From: Paenibacillus sp. FJAT-29882 | GTDB lineage: Bacteria; Bacillota; Bacilli; Bacillales; DSM-1321 | Length of the DNA: 64,000 nt | Assembly (NCBI RefSeq): GCF_001510645.1 | Contig: NZ_LMVB01000001.1 | Location: 2,180,981-2,244,980, forward strand | Reading direction: 5' to 3' | Shown here: in pieces, positions 27,507 through 37,388 of the stretch | How positions within the stretch are numbered: position 1 is the first letter of the stretch | Layout: each line of letters starts with the position of its first letter | Program-made: the position numbers and the translations under genes | Notes under the pieces: generated by a model | Databases searched by the model: none | The model's input: only the letters and a program-made list of their open reading frames with translations | What the model was told of the DNA's origin: nothing

Positions 27507-28106
27507 TTATGAGGGATCTTTAAATCTCTCGATGATTACTGGTTGAATTTGATTGCCATCTAATGCAGCGATGATGGTTTCACGTATCTGACTCATTCTT
27601 GCTACCATCGAAGTCGGTTTCCTCTCCGGATCATCCTGACCGTATGGTACAAAATAAACATCTTTTGAGTCCATTAATCTCATTAAATTCATTCCATTAA
27701 GTCCCAGAGCATCATTCGTTGAGACGGCTAAGACGACTGGACGGTGATTCCTCATCGTCGCTTTTGCGGCCATAAGCACTGGTGAATCGGTTAATGCATT
27801 CGCCATCTTACTCATTGAATTTCCCGTCATCGGAGCAATGACCATACAAGCAAGAGGAGTTTTCGGACCCAATGGCTCTGCTTTTACTATTGTATCGACC
27901 ACATGATGTCCGGTCAACTTTTCTATCCTATCAATCCAGTCTTCCCCTTTTCCAAATCTTGTCTCTGTATGCTGAACAGTCGATGTGACGATTGGAATGA
28001 CCTCAGCGCCTTCATTCACCAATTTTTCAATTTCCGGAAAAACAGCATCATACGTACAATGCGAACCAGTTAATCCGAAACCGATTCGTACACCTTTTAG
28101 GCTCAT
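27507..28106 (-). CDS. spoVFB: Dipicolinate synthase subunit B
   Basis: 199-residue flavoprotein-fold protein beginning VRIGFGLTGSHCTYDAV, with the APMTGNSMSKMANALTDSPV block typical of DpaB. With SpoVFA it makes dipicolinic acid in the mother cell for spore heat resistance. Four-base overlap with spoVFA indicates coupled translation. Transcribed in the late mother cell in B. subtilis. Confidence 0.96.
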   Translation of the reverse strand: MSLKGVRIGFGLTGSHCTYDAVFPEIEKLVNEGAEVIPIVTSTVQHTETRFGKGEDWIDRIEKLTGHHVVDTIVKAEPLGPKTPLACMVIAPMTGNSMSKMANALTDSPVLMAAKATMRNHRPVVLAVSTNDALGLNGMNLMRLMDSKDVYFVPYGQDDPERKPTSMVARMSQIRETIIAALDGNQIQPVIIERFKDPS

Positions 28107-29005
28107 TTCTTTTTCCCCTTTCGCTTTTTCATATCTTCATTGATTAATTCGGACAATGCATTCCCCAATATTTTACCTGCAGTTTTCGGTGCAACAATAC
28201 CAGGCAAACTTGGTGCAAGCAATGCCTTGATTCCCCTTTTCTCAGCATAACGAAAATCTGTACCTCCCGGTTTTGAAGCAAGATCAATGACTAGGGTATG
28301 AACAGGCATATTCGCCAGTACACTTGCTGTAATAATTGGATATGGAATCGTATTAATGCATATATCTACATCTCTCATCATCTTCGTTAAATCATTGATA
28401 TGGAAAGGCGTCATAGCCATCTCCGTAATCCTTGCAATATCTTCCGTTTTTCTAACTCCTACTCTTACCTTCGCACCAAGAGCTTGAAAGCTTCTCGCTG
28501 TAGTCATGCCGACTCTACCTAGCCCTAAAACGGCTACATTCGAACCATGGATCGTGAAGTCTGTATGTTGTATAGCCATCATAATTGTACCTTCGACGGT
28601 CGGGATTGAGTTATAAATGGCTACATCATCCCTTTCAAAAAGCTGTACAAGACGCCGGTTGGTATTTTTCATAATTCCTGTTAAATATCCATTACTAATT
28701 CCAGAATAAAACGTACAATGAGGTGGAGTTTTCGACACAACTTCTTCCGTGATTGTTACTTCTTCATTTGAAAAAATTGTATCTACTTTTCCTTCAAGAT
28801 TTGTACCTGCAACAGGTAGTATAACTGTATCAATCTCAGAAAAATCTACATCCTCAAGCTTCTCTTTTACCGCACCAGTAAATGAATGTTCAAGCTGTTC
28901 AAAGCCTACTAGCCAGAGTCTTGCATCCAGTTCAGTCAGTTTTCGAACTACCTCTAGCTGACGAGCATCCCCGCCAATAACTGCGATTTGCAAGCCTGTG
29001 AGCAT
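28103..29005 (-). CDS. spoVFA: Dipicolinate synthase subunit A
   Basis: 300 residues with a Rossmann dinucleotide loop VLGLGRVGMT (about 155-165) and the N-terminal block LQIAVIGGDARQLEV conserved in DpaA. Oxidises the dihydrodipicolinate precursor. Start set at ATG 29005, about nine bases after AAGGTG, giving MLTGLQIAV as in B. subtilis rather than eight codons earlier. Confidence 0.96.
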   Translation of the reverse strand: MLTGLQIAVIGGDARQLEVVRKLTELDARLWLVGFEQLEHSFTGAVKEKLEDVDFSEIDTVILPVAGTNLEGKVDTIFSNEEVTITEEVVSKTPPHCTFYSGISNGYLTGIMKNTNRRLVQLFERDDVAIYNSIPTVEGTIMMAIQHTDFTIHGSNVAVLGLGRVGMTTARSFQALGAKVRVGVRKTEDIARITEMAMTPFHINDLTKMMRDVDICINTIPYPIITASVLANMPVHTLVIDLASKPGGTDFRYAEKRGIKALLAPSLPGIVAPKTAGKILGNALSELINEDMKKRKGKKK

Positions 29006-29067
29006 TAAAACCGTCACCTTCTTTTTCATGGAAATATCTCCGCGTTTTTTTCATTGTTTTACCCTTA

Positions 29068-29096
29068 CATCCTATGTAATCCTTTCAAGATAGGTG
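29068..29096 (-). promoter_or_regulatory. Candidate SigK promoter of spoVFAB
   Basis: Minus strand CACC, 16-bp spacer, CATAGGATG; this fits the SigK pattern (AC near -35, CATAnnnT at -10). SpoVF is known to be SigK-dependent in B. subtilis. Start 63 bp upstream of the chosen ATG. Confidence 0.5.
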
Positions 29097-29151
29097 ATTG
29101 TATGATGTGTATCTTACATTCGATTTTGGAGATAAAACTGCAGTAATTTAC

Positions 29152-29175
29152 AAAAAAAAACCGCCCTAAGGCAGT
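29152..29175 (-). terminator. ymxH terminator
   Basis: Minus-strand ACTGCC / GGCGGT around TTAG (one G-T pair) followed by nine T, about 20 nt after the ymxH stop. Confidence 0.85.
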
Positions 29176-29193
29176 AAAAATAAACATTAGACT

Positions 29194-29442
29194 TTATTCT
29201 TCATATTGGGTTTCCACTATATCAATAATCACCATATCTGAACCAATCTTCTTTACGTGCTCCCAAGGCACTTTTATTTCACGTCCTTGCCGCTTTAATC
29301 CGAACCACTTTAAAGAAGGGATGATTAAAGCTGTTATTTGTCCCTTTTCGTTAATTTCAAGATCAGTTTGACCTAATATTCCTAATCGCTCAGCACGGGC
29401 CACATCGACAATCTCTTTTCCACTTAATTCACTAAGCCTCAA
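29194..29442 (-). CDS. ymxH: YlmC/YmxH family PRC-barrel protein
   Basis: 82 residues, small beta-barrel sequence (LSELSGKEIVDVARAERLG ... LKRQGREIKVPWEHVKKIG). Two such genes occur in many Bacilli; function not settled, sporulation-related in several hosts. Between mlpA and spoVFA as in B. subtilis. Confidence 0.92.
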   Translation of the reverse strand: MRLSELSGKEIVDVARAERLGILGQTDLEINEKGQITALIIPSLKWFGLKRQGREIKVPWEHVKKIGSDMVIIDIVETQYEE

Positions 29443-29618
29443 AGTATCTCCTCCTCATATGTTCATATTTCATCTATATCCTACTTTGTCCAAGAATAGA
29501 AGTATTAGAATGACTATTGTGATAAGAAAGTTGCAAGCTTCACAATAGCCCTTAAGTGACCGAACTGCTTTCATCGAACATCGAAATTTACTTAAAAAAG
29601 GGATTTCTCTCAAATAAA

Positions 29619-29732
29619 GCTGTCTCATAACAAAAGGGTCAAACCCCACATCTACTATATACCATTAAGATGTGAACACGACACATGAAACGGTGTATAG
29701 AGTGTGAGGTTAGACCCTCTTTTTTTGTGAGA
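29619..29732. repeat. Palindromic repeat family A, copy 2 (mlpA terminator)
   Basis: Minus strand AGGGTCTAACCTCACAC with TCTATACACC pairs with GGTATATAG and GTGGGGTTTGACCC; outer flank GCTGTCTCATAAC and TGTGAGATTATTT also pair in part. Begins right after the mlpA stop and ends with TTTTGT, so it probably terminates mlpA. Confidence 0.8.
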
Positions 29733-30962
29733 TTATTTATTCCAGCTCTCTAGCGGACTAACTAATGAAGAAGCATAAGAATCTGTAAAAATTTGCTGAG
29801 CCATCTTGTTTACATGCTCTTCCGTTACTTCATCAATTAATTCTACAATCCGATCCAGAGAACGATGGGTCTCAAGCAATAGCTCGTTTTTACCGTTACG
29901 GCTCATTCTGCTATTGGTACTTTCAAGACTCAACATCAAGCTTCCTTTTAGTTGCTCTTTGCTGTTTCTTAGTTCTTTTGCAGAGATCCCTTCCCGTTTT
30001 AGCGTGTCTAAAGTCAGTTGTATCGTCTCATATAGACTTTCTAACTGATTAACTCCGGTACCACCATAGATCGTCACTAAACCGCTATCTTGATAACTCG
30101 AATGATAGGAATAAACTGAATAGGCAAGGCCGCGTTGTTCACGAACCTCCTGGAAAAGACGGCTGCTCATACTGCCACCCAAAATATTGTTAAGAGTGAT
30201 TAAACTGTACATGTCATCGTGACCGATGCTCAAGCCTTCAAAACCTAAGCATAGGTGGGCCTGTTCAGTTTCTTTCTTCCTTGTGAATTGATTTTGATGA
30301 AAAATAGGCTTAATAAGTTCAGTTCGAATATCACTGCCTGTAAACGATCCAAAATATTTTTCAACTTCTTGAATCATGCTTTCGTCCACATTCCCAGCAA
30401 TGGAAATAACGACCTTGTCCGGTGTATACATATCATGAACGTATTGTTTTAACGTCTCACTTGTAAACGTATCAAGCGTTTCTTCTGTGCCAAGGATTGG
30501 ATACCCAAGTGGATGCTTTTCATATACTGCTTCACTTAACAGGTCATGAACAATATCATCTGGAGTATCTTCGTACATTTTAATTTCCTCAAGCACTACA
30601 TTTTTCTCTTTCTTCAATTCTTCTTCGTCAAACGTAGAATTAAAAAACATGTCAGAAAGGATTTCAAGTGCAAAGCTCGCATGGTTGTCGAGCACTTTTG
30701 CATAATAGCAAGTATATTCCTTTGAAGTAAAGGCATTTACCTGTCCGCCAATGCTATCGAAAGATTCAGCAATTTCTCGCGCATTACGAGTGGTCGTACC
30801 TTTAAAGAACATATGCTCGAGAAAATGGGAAATCCCATTCAATTCTGGTGTTTCATTACGGGAGCCAGTTTTAATCCAGATCCCTATCGCAGCTGAACGG
30901 ACTGTTGGGATATTTTCGAGTACTATTCTTGCACCATTTTGACATGTATATTTCTTAATCAA
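29733..30962 (-). CDS. mlpA: MlpA, M16 zinc peptidase
   Basis: 409 residues. HxxEH at 46-50 (HFLEH) and the downstream glutamate in VVLEEIKMYEDTPDD (about 120-125). Mitochondrial-processing-peptidase-like; in B. subtilis mlpA (ymxG) affects levels of secreted proteases. TTG start at 30962, eight bases after AGGAGG. Preceded by ylxY and followed by ymxH. Confidence 0.95.
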   Translation of the reverse strand: MIKKYTCQNGARIVLENIPTVRSAAIGIWIKTGSRNETPELNGISHFLEHMFFKGTTTRNAREIAESFDSIGGQVNAFTSKEYTCYYAKVLDNHASFALEILSDMFFNSTFDEEELKKEKNVVLEEIKMYEDTPDDIVHDLLSEAVYEKHPLGYPILGTEETLDTFTSETLKQYVHDMYTPDKVVISIAGNVDESMIQEVEKYFGSFTGSDIRTELIKPIFHQNQFTRKKETEQAHLCLGFEGLSIGHDDMYSLITLNNILGGSMSSRLFQEVREQRGLAYSVYSYHSSYQDSGLVTIYGGTGVNQLESLYETIQLTLDTLKREGISAKELRNSKEQLKGSLMLSLESTNSRMSRNGKNELLLETHRSLDRIVELIDEVTEEHVNKMAQQIFTDSYASSLVSPLESWNK

Positions 30963-31022
30963 TGAACATTCCTCCTTGTTCTTTGCGGTTTTAAAGCGCA
31001 GGCAAATTGTAAACTGATATCT

Positions 31023-31979
31023 CTATTGAATCAGTCTTCTTTCATTTACAGCTTCTGAAACGGTTACAATTTGCAAGCCTTTCTTTTTCAATTGTTGAAT
31101 AATTACCTCTAATGACGATGCAGAAGCGTCTGTTGGATGCATCAAGATAAATGCTCCTGAGTGAACTTTACTAAGAACCCTATTTAGTAGAACATCTGGA
31201 CTTGGCTTTTGCCAATCAATTGTATCGACACTCCAAAGAATTGTACCCATCCCAAGACTTTCAGCGATTTCAACCGTTTCATCACGGAAACTCCCGCTCG
31301 GTGGAGCAAACCACTTTACTTTCTTATCTGTTACAGCCTCAATCACTTCATTTGTTTTTTGCATTTCATTCTTAGCAGCCGTTTGGGATAGTGACTTCAT
31401 ATCAGGGTGAGTATAAGAATGATTGCCAATCTCATGTCCGCCTTGTTCAATCATTTTTGCTAGTTCAGGATTATTCTTTGTCCATCTTCCTTCCAAAAAG
31501 AAGGTAGCCTTTACTTCATTTTCCTTAAGTATGGCAAGCATATCCTGTAAATATTCATTGCCCCATGCCACATTTATTAAAAGTGAAACGACGGGTTTTT
31601 CAGGATGTGCCCGGTAAATTGGCGCAGGAGTTAAATCGCTTATATGTACATTAGGCGAAACTTGTTCAAAAACCAACTTTTTTGCATTAAAAATCCCTTT
31701 GTCTTTCATTGCCTTATAAGATTCCTTAACGTCTACTTTAAGACCGTTTAGACCAGGTACCGTTTTCCAGATTGAATCAACTTTTGCATCCTGTGGAGCT
31801 ATTTCATACTCCTTCGCCTTTGATTCAATCTCTAACATAAGAGAGTCACTCTGCTTTACTGCAACAACAGTCTGCCCTGCTATCGACTTTACATACAAAT
31901 CTACATATGGATTTTGCACTAATAACCATGATATACCTGCAATGGCACTAAACGCAACTATCTGGCCTAATTTCCTCAT
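31023..31979 (-). CDS. ylxY: YlxY, polysaccharide deacetylase-like protein with altered motif 1
   Basis: 318 residues, N-terminal hydrophobic segment (about 5-22, exported), linker, NodB domain (about 130-310). Metal histidines HSYTH (187-191), motif 4 WSVDTIDW and motif 5 ILMH (about 281) are present. Motif 1, normally TFDDG, reads NVAWGNE (136-142) and motif 3 RPPxG reads APPSG, so the catalytic aspartates and arginine are missing. Possibly a non-enzymatic binder in spores. Between pnp and mlpA. Confidence 0.9.
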   Translation of the reverse strand: MRKLGQIVAFSAIAGISWLLVQNPYVDLYVKSIAGQTVVAVKQSDSLMLEIESKAKEYEIAPQDAKVDSIWKTVPGLNGLKVDVKESYKAMKDKGIFNAKKLVFEQVSPNVHISDLTPAPIYRAHPEKPVVSLLINVAWGNEYLQDMLAILKENEVKATFFLEGRWTKNNPELAKMIEQGGHEIGNHSYTHPDMKSLSQTAAKNEMQKTNEVIEAVTDKKVKWFAPPSGSFRDETVEIAESLGMGTILWSVDTIDWQKPSPDVLLNRVLSKVHSGAFILMHPTDASASSLEVIIQQLKKKGLQIVTVSEAVNERRLIQ

Positions 31980-32209
31980 CTTTTACAGCTCCCCTCATAT
32001 AAATGGTATGAGGAGAATGGACAAGGTAGAACGAAAGTAGTCACTGACTATAGTAATAGTGCAAGCTCCTTTAAAAAGGAAAAATACTATGATCTCCACA
32101 GTCTTATGTTTCGCCGAATTACCCCACAAACAAGTGCCCCCGTGCTTTCATCGATACGAATAGACCAAGCGAACGATCTACTCTGGCCTTTATCTAAGTG
32201 TTTAAATAG

Positions 32210-32243
32210 AAAAAAGCATGCAAATTCACAAAGAATCGCATGC
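32210..32243 (-). terminator. pnp terminator
   Basis: Minus-strand GCATGC-G-ATTC pairs with GAAT-TT-GCATGC, followed by TTTTTTC; about 30 nt after the pnp stop. Confidence 0.85.
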
Positions 32244-32272
32244 ATCCATTTTATCGATATTTCTAAACACTC

Positions 32273-34390
32273 TTACACCTCTGATTTTTCTTCACTTTCT
32301 TTTTGAGCCTTTAGAATTGCTTTATGAGAAAGATTTACTCTTCCTTGTTTATCGATTTCAACGACTTTAACAGATAACTCATCGCCTATTTTTACAACAT
32401 CTTCAACTTTGCCTACACGTTCTTCAGCAAGCTCAGAAATGTGTACAAGACCATCTTTACCATTAAAGATTTCAACAAACGCGCCGAATTTTTCAATTCG
32501 TTTTACTTTACCAAGATAGACTTCACCAACAACTACTTCACGAACAATATCTTCAATAATATTCTTCGCTTTTTGGTTCATCTCTTCATTAGTAGACGCA
32601 ATAAACACCGTACCGTCTTGCTCAATATCAATTTTCACGCCAGTTTCTTCAATAATTTTATTGATATGTTTTCCGCTTGGTCCAATTACATCACGAATCT
32701 TATCTGGGTTAATTGCCATCGTTAAGATTTTTGGTGCATATTTTGAAAGACTTTCGCGTGGTGTATTGATAGTTGACATCATTGACTCAAGAATATGCAT
32801 TCTTCCACGTTTTGCTTGTTGAAGGGCCTCTTCAAGAATTTCTCTTGATAAACCTTCAATTTTTATATCCATTTGCAAAGCAGTAACACCTTTTGCAGTA
32901 CCTGCAACTTTAAAGTCCATATCGCCTAGGTGATCTTCCATACCTTGAATATCTGTTAAAATGGTATAGTGTTCTCCAGTTTTAACAAGTCCCATCGCAA
33001 TCCCAGCTACTGGTGCTTTCAAAGGAACACCCGCATCCATCATAGCAAGCGTACTTGCACAAATACTTGCTTGTGAAGTCGAACCGTTTGATTCAAGTAC
33101 CTCTGATACAAGTCGGATGGTATATGGGAAGTCTTTATCATTTGGTATCACTGGCTCTAATGCTCTTTCTCCAAGTGCACCATGACCAATTTCACGACGT
33201 CCGGCACCACGGATTGGTCCTGTTTCGCCAACACTGAAATGTGGGAAATTATAGTGATGCATGAATCGTTTGGATTCCTCAGTACCAAGTCCGTCTAAAA
33301 TTTGAACATCTCCTAGTGCACCAAGAGTACAGATCGACAAAGCTTGAGTTTGTCCACGCGTAAATAATCCTGAGCCATGCGTACGAGGAAGGATGTCGAT
33401 TTCAGAAGAAAGCGGTCTGATTTCATCCGGGTTACGGCCGTCTGGGCGAACTTTTTCTTCTGTAATCAAACGACGTACTTCTGATTTCACCAATTTATTT
33501 AAGATTTCTTTAATTTGCTTTAATTTGTCTTCGTCTGTTTCTTCTTCGAATTGCAACAGCACCCGGTCTTTTACTTCTTTAATAGCCGCTTCACGAGCAT
33601 GTTTCTCCTGAACTTGTACGGCTTTGTTTAAATCAGCTTCACAAAGACTTTTAATTTCAGCTTCAAGCTCAGTATCTACTTGATACAGATTGATGTCCAT
33701 TTTTTCTTTGCCAATTTCAGCAACGATTTTTTCTTGGAACTCAATTAATTTCTTAATTTCATCATGTCCAAACATAATTGCTTCAAGCATCGTTTCTTCA
33801 GGTATTTCATTAGCCCCTGCTTCAACCATATTAATTGCGTCTTTCGTTCCAGCTACAGTCAAATTAATATCGCTTTGTGCAAGCTGATCAACATTCGGAT
33901 TAATAATGAATTTCCCATCAATTCTACCAACAACTACACCTGCGATTGGCCCTTCGAACGGAATGTCTGAAACGGATAACGCTAGAGATGAACCAAGCAT
34001 TGCGGCCATTTCAGAAGAACAATCTTGATCTACACTCATCACCATACTGATAACTTGTACATCATTTCTAAACCCATCAGCAAATAAAGGACGAATTGGA
34101 CGATCAATCAAACGGCTTGCTAAAATTGCTCTTTCACTTGGTCTTCCCTCACGCTTAATAAATCCACCCGGAATTTTCCCAACTGCATATAATCTTTCCT
34201 CATAACTTACCATTAATGGGAAAAAGTCAACGTTCTTTGGTTCCTTTGATGCAGTGGCTGTACTTAATACAACTGTTTCTTCATACCGAACAAGCACAGC
34301 TCCATTTGCTTGTTTAGCCAACTGGCCAATTTCAACAGTTAATGTTCTTCCGGCCCATTCGTATGAATACGTATGTTTGTTCTGTCCCAT
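32273..34390 (-). CDS. pnp: Polynucleotide phosphorylase
   Basis: 705 residues: two RNase PH-like domains separated by a helical insert, then KH ([15 protein letters not shown]) and S1 ([33 protein letters not shown]) domains. Degrades RNA phosphorolytically as a trimer, partner of RNase Y/J in decay. Own terminator downstream; follows rpsO with its own terminator. Confidence 0.97.
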   Translation of the reverse strand: MGQNKHTYSYEWAGRTLTVEIGQLAKQANGAVLVRYEETVVLSTATASKEPKNVDFFPLMVSYEERLYAVGKIPGGFIKREGRPSERAILASRLIDRPIRPLFADGFRNDVQVISMVMSVDQDCSSEMAAMLGSSLALSVSDIPFEGPIAGVVVGRIDGKFIINPNVDQLAQSDINLTVAGTKDAINMVEAGANEIPEETMLEAIMFGHDEIKKLIEFQEKIVAEIGKEKMDINLYQVDTELEAEIKSLCEADLNKAVQVQEKHAREAAIKEVKDRVLLQFEEETDEDKLKQIKEILNKLVKSEVRRLITEEKVRPDGRNPDEIRPLSSEIDILPRTHGSGLFTRGQTQALSICTLGALGDVQILDGLGTEESKRFMHHYNFPHFSVGETGPIRGAGRREIGHGALGERALEPVIPNDKDFPYTIRLVSEVLESNGSTSQASICASTLAMMDAGVPLKAPVAGIAMGLVKTGEHYTILTDIQGMEDHLGDMDFKVAGTAKGVTALQMDIKIEGLSREILEEALQQAKRGRMHILESMMSTINTPRESLSKYAPKILTMAINPDKIRDVIGPSGKHINKIIEETGVKIDIEQDGTVFIASTNEEMNQKAKNIIEDIVREVVVGEVYLGKVKRIEKFGAFVEIFNGKDGLVHISELAEERVGKVEDVVKIGDELSVKVVEIDKQGRVNLSHKAILKAQKESEEKSEV

Positions 34391-34635
34391 CTTTCTATTA
34401 AACCCCTCTCTTGATCTTCACTTTAGAGGCCTGGTCGTTTTCACCTAAACCTTATCTAAAATCTTCATTATCATATATGTCAAATTAATAAAGCTTCCAT
34501 AATCAAACTATTCCTATTATGCACGAAATAAATAAGCATTAACAGCAAAATGGAGTATATTTGAAAAAAACAAGTTTTTTTTCAAACAACCTCCCTTTTA
34601 CACATTATGTAAAATGACTTTTGTCTTCAAACATC

Positions 34636-34664
34636 AAAAAAGCGGGAAATTCTCCCGCTTTTTC
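34636..34664 (-). terminator. rpsO terminator
   Basis: Minus-strand AAGCGGGA / TCCCGCTT with a short loop, followed by TTTTGATG; 7 nt after the rpsO stop. Confidence 0.88.
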
Positions 34665-34670
34665 GAATAA

Positions 34671-34940
34671 TTATCGGCGTAAGCCTAATTTATTAATTAA
34701 TGTACGGTAGCGAGTAACATCTTTATTACGAAGGTAAGTAAGAAGATTACGACGTTTACCAACCATTTTAAGAAGACCGCGACGTGAATGGTGGTCTTTT
34801 TTATGAGTGCGTAAGTGACCGTTCAAGTTATTGATTTCTTCAGTTAATACTGCAATCTGAACCTCGGGTGATCCAGTATCAGTGTCGTGAGTGCGGTACT
34901 CAGTGATAAGTTCGTTTTTACGTAATTGTGTAATTGCCAT
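34671..34940 (-). CDS. rpsO: 30S ribosomal protein S15
   Basis: 89 residues, full length, with the S15 signature ([28 protein letters not shown]). Binds 16S rRNA near helix 22. A structured leader precedes it, and a terminator follows. Confidence 0.98.
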   Translation of the reverse strand: MAITQLRKNELITEYRTHDTDTGSPEVQIAVLTEEINNLNGHLRTHKKDHHSRRGLLKMVGKRRNLLTYLRNKDVTRYRTLINKLGLRR

Positions 34941-34944
34941 TGTT

Positions 34945-35045
34945 TATTCCTCCTAAAGTTTCTGTAAAATCCCCTATTACTGAGCCAGCGTCGGAGACTC
35001 GCTTAGCCAAGCAACGGTTATTTTCATACTTGAATATCATACAAC
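34945..35045 (-). promoter_or_regulatory. Candidate S15 autoregulatory leader of rpsO
   Basis: The 100-nt leader before the AGGAGG site folds on paper into small stems (GCTTGGCTAAGC; GCGAGTC...GACGC; GAG...CTC), a GC-rich island in an AT-rich gap. Gram-positive rpsO leaders that bind S15 have a three-way junction; I cannot confirm the fold without a covariance search. Confidence 0.4.
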
Positions 35046-35067
35046 CTTTTTTTACAGAATGCAAGTT

Positions 35068-36018
35068 CTAGCCACCTAATTGCGTAAAATACTCAATTGC
35101 ATGATTTTTATCTATTTCAATCTGTTGAACCAATTCTTCCAGGCCGGCAAATTTTTGTTCACTGCGGAGCCTTTTATGCCATTCGACAGCGACATCTTCT
35201 CCGTATATCACTTGATCAAAACCAAGCACATGAACTTCAACGGACGGATATTCAGGTCTCTTCTCATGAAAAGTTGGTTTATACCCCACATTACAAACAC
35301 CATTAAACCATTTATGATCTATTTGAATTTTCACAGCATACACACCTGTAGATGGGAAGATATATCGATCCTTGATGTCAATGTTTGCAGTCGGGAATCC
35401 AAGCTGCCTTCCGCGTTTTTCACCATGTATGACGGTTCCTCGTACAGAATACCATCTTCCTGTTAGCTTATAAAAGTCAATAAAATCGCCTTCTTGCAAG
35501 GTTTTTCTTATCCTAGTTGAACTAATTTTCTCTTCTGCTATTGTTTGCTTTTCAACAACAGTTTGTGTAAATTGACCTTTTGAATGAAGTGGAAGCGTGT
35601 CCATCGTTCCTTCACCGAACCTTCCATATGAAAAATCAAAGCCTGCTGCAACATGAATGGTATGAAGTTTGATTAAATAATTATCCACGAATTGTTGAGG
35701 AGTTAGTGTTGCGAATTCTTTTGTAAAATGAATAACGAAAACATAATCAACATCAAGCTCTTCAATAATCGCTATCTTTTCTTGCAACGGTGTAATATAT
35801 TTAACCGATTGTTGCTCTATCCCGAGAACTGCAGATGGATGGGGGTCAAAAGTCATCACCGCTGATTTGGCACCCATTTTCTCAGCAGCATTTTTTGCGG
35901 TCTGAATCACTTTCTGATGTCCTATATGTATCCCATCAAAAAATCCTATGGCGATAACTAAAGGTGGAAATTCTTCAGGATTAAATGTTTGAGGATGCTC
36001 TATTGTCATTACTTTCAC
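35068..36018 (-). CDS. ribC: Bifunctional riboflavin kinase/FMN adenylyltransferase
   Basis: 316 residues: N-terminal nucleotidyltransferase domain (GFFDGIHIGHQKVI near 28 and ISSTRIR near 165), C-terminal riboflavin kinase domain (RGTVIHGEKRGRQLGFPTANI, about 195-215). Makes FMN and FAD. GTG start at 36018, with GAGGAG 8 nt upstream. Between truB and rpsO. Confidence 0.96.
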   Translation of the reverse strand: MKVMTIEHPQTFNPEEFPPLVIAIGFFDGIHIGHQKVIQTAKNAAEKMGAKSAVMTFDPHPSAVLGIEQQSVKYITPLQEKIAIIEELDVDYVFVIHFTKEFATLTPQQFVDNYLIKLHTIHVAAGFDFSYGRFGEGTMDTLPLHSKGQFTQTVVEKQTIAEEKISSTRIRKTLQEGDFIDFYKLTGRWYSVRGTVIHGEKRGRQLGFPTANIDIKDRYIFPSTGVYAVKIQIDHKWFNGVCNVGYKPTFHEKRPEYPSVEVHVLGFDQVIYGEDVAVEWHKRLRSEQKFAGLEELVQQIEIDKNHAIEYFTQLGG

Positions 36019-36048
36019 GTTTAAATCTCCTCTTTCTCCCGGTAAACC

Positions 36049-36972
36049 TCACAGTTCATCTATTACCAAAACTTTAACTGGTTTGATTACTTGTTCTTTT
36101 ACGGGATGCACTTGATAAATAGCTAGGGCTCTTCCATTTTCATTTATCATGACAAATGGTTCACCTTTAACATAATCTAAATCATCTGGTTGCGTTAGAA
36201 CCGCACCGTTTAGGATTTTCATTGCTACTTTATCATTAATCTGATATTTCGGCAAATGATAGAGACCACGTTCAAGCGGTAGCAAAAATTCCTTTTCTTT
36301 TCCTTCCTCGAAAAGGTCTTTCACTTCTTCAAGCGTTTTGCAATCATTTAAAGTCAACCCTGCTGATTCTGTTCGAATTAAGCTGGACATATGAGCTGGA
36401 TAGCCGAGACGTTCTCCCATCATAACAGCAAGCGTTCGTATATATGTCCCTTTGCTACATTTCACCCTGAATTTAAATGAAATGGTATTCCCCGCAAATA
36501 CTTCACGATCATCTAGTAATGTTAATTCATGAATTGTTACTTCCCTTGAAGGCCTTTCAACCTCAATACCAGCTCGGGCATACTCATATAATTTCTTGCC
36601 GTTCACCTTGACTGCAGAATACATGGGTGGTGTTTGGGTGATTAGACCGGTTAAAGATTGAAACACTTCTAGAATACGTTCTCTTGTGATCACATCGGAA
36701 ATAATTGCTTCTTCCAGTTTTTCACCACTGCTATCTTCAGTAGTTGTTGAAAAGCCAAGCGTGATTTCACCTTCATATGCTTTTCCAGCGTCTGTAATAT
36801 ACTCAGCAATTTTCGTGGCCCTTCCAATACAAATAGGCAAGACTCCTGTAACATCTGGGTCGAGAGTGCCTGTATGACCCACTTTTTTTGTTTTTAAGAT
36901 TTTCCGAAGTTTAAAAACACAATCATGCGAAGTCATTCCTTTAGGTTTTAATAAAGGCAAAATCCCTTCCAT
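36049..36972 (-). CDS. truB: tRNA pseudouridine-55 synthase
   Basis: 307 residues with catalytic Asp 38 in GHTGTLDPDVTG, and the KVNGKKLYEYAR and KCSKGTYIRTL blocks of the TruB family, plus a C-terminal PUA-like tail. Start set at ATG 36972 (MEGILPLLKPKGMTSHD), since GAGGTG overlaps the earlier GTG. Separated from rbfA by a repeat-rich gap. Confidence 0.96.
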   Translation of the reverse strand: MEGILPLLKPKGMTSHDCVFKLRKILKTKKVGHTGTLDPDVTGVLPICIGRATKIAEYITDAGKAYEGEITLGFSTTTEDSSGEKLEEAIISDVITRERILEVFQSLTGLITQTPPMYSAVKVNGKKLYEYARAGIEVERPSREVTIHELTLLDDREVFAGNTISFKFRVKCSKGTYIRTLAVMMGERLGYPAHMSSLIRTESAGLTLNDCKTLEEVKDLFEEGKEKEFLLPLERGLYHLPKYQINDKVAMKILNGAVLTQPDDLDYVKGEPFVMINENGRALAIYQVHPVKEQVIKPVKVLVIDEL

Positions 36973-36991
36973 TTTTGACACCTCTTTTCAT

Positions 36992-37178
36992 GTTGTATGA
37001 AGGACATGGGGACGGGGCTTCACGGCTTACTAATGTAGCCAAACTACTTAGCAGGTATACTTATTTACTCGAAAAAGCATCCGAAATTCCGGCTCCGCAC
37101 CGCCACCCATTGTGATTAGGCAATATAGCGTGCTTAATGATAAATCCTTCATGGTCAATAGTGGCGTTTTAACGCCAT
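36992..37178. repeat. Dispersed repeat family C, copy 1
   Basis: About 187 bp beginning TTGTATGAAGGACATGGGG and ending in the hairpin TGGCGTTTTAACGCCA, with a conserved CCGCxCCGCCACC block in the middle. A homologous copy is at 56401. In the rbfA-truB gap (416 bp); no gene found in it. Confidence 0.8.
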
Positions 37179-37263
37179 ATTCGTTTTGTATTCTCTTAAT
37201 TTTTGACAGAAAAAAAGATAGACGATTGTCTACCTGTTTTTTCAAAGAAAAAAATGCTGAATG

Positions 37264-37376
37264 CGGGTGTCCCAAAAGGGTCTGACCTTACACCCAACAG
37301 CAGTATAAAGTAGTAAAACACTTTATATAATCTGTATATAGTAGGTACAGGTCTGACCTTTTCTTTATGGGACGCA
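37264..37376. repeat. Palindromic repeat family A, copy 3
   Basis: GGGTGTCCCAAAAGGGTCTGACC on one side and GGTCTGACC ... GGGACGCACTC on the other, with inner CAGTATA/TATATAG-type arms. Adjacent to family C copy 1, just after the rbfA stop (minus strand). Confidence 0.8.
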
Positions 37377-37388
37377 CTCATTCACTTG

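Noticed and set aside
37048-37381. Two overlapping minus-strand reading frames (75 and 61 codons) between rbfA and truB
   Set aside because: They run through repeats A3 and C1, lack ribosome sites and have no recognisable protein features.
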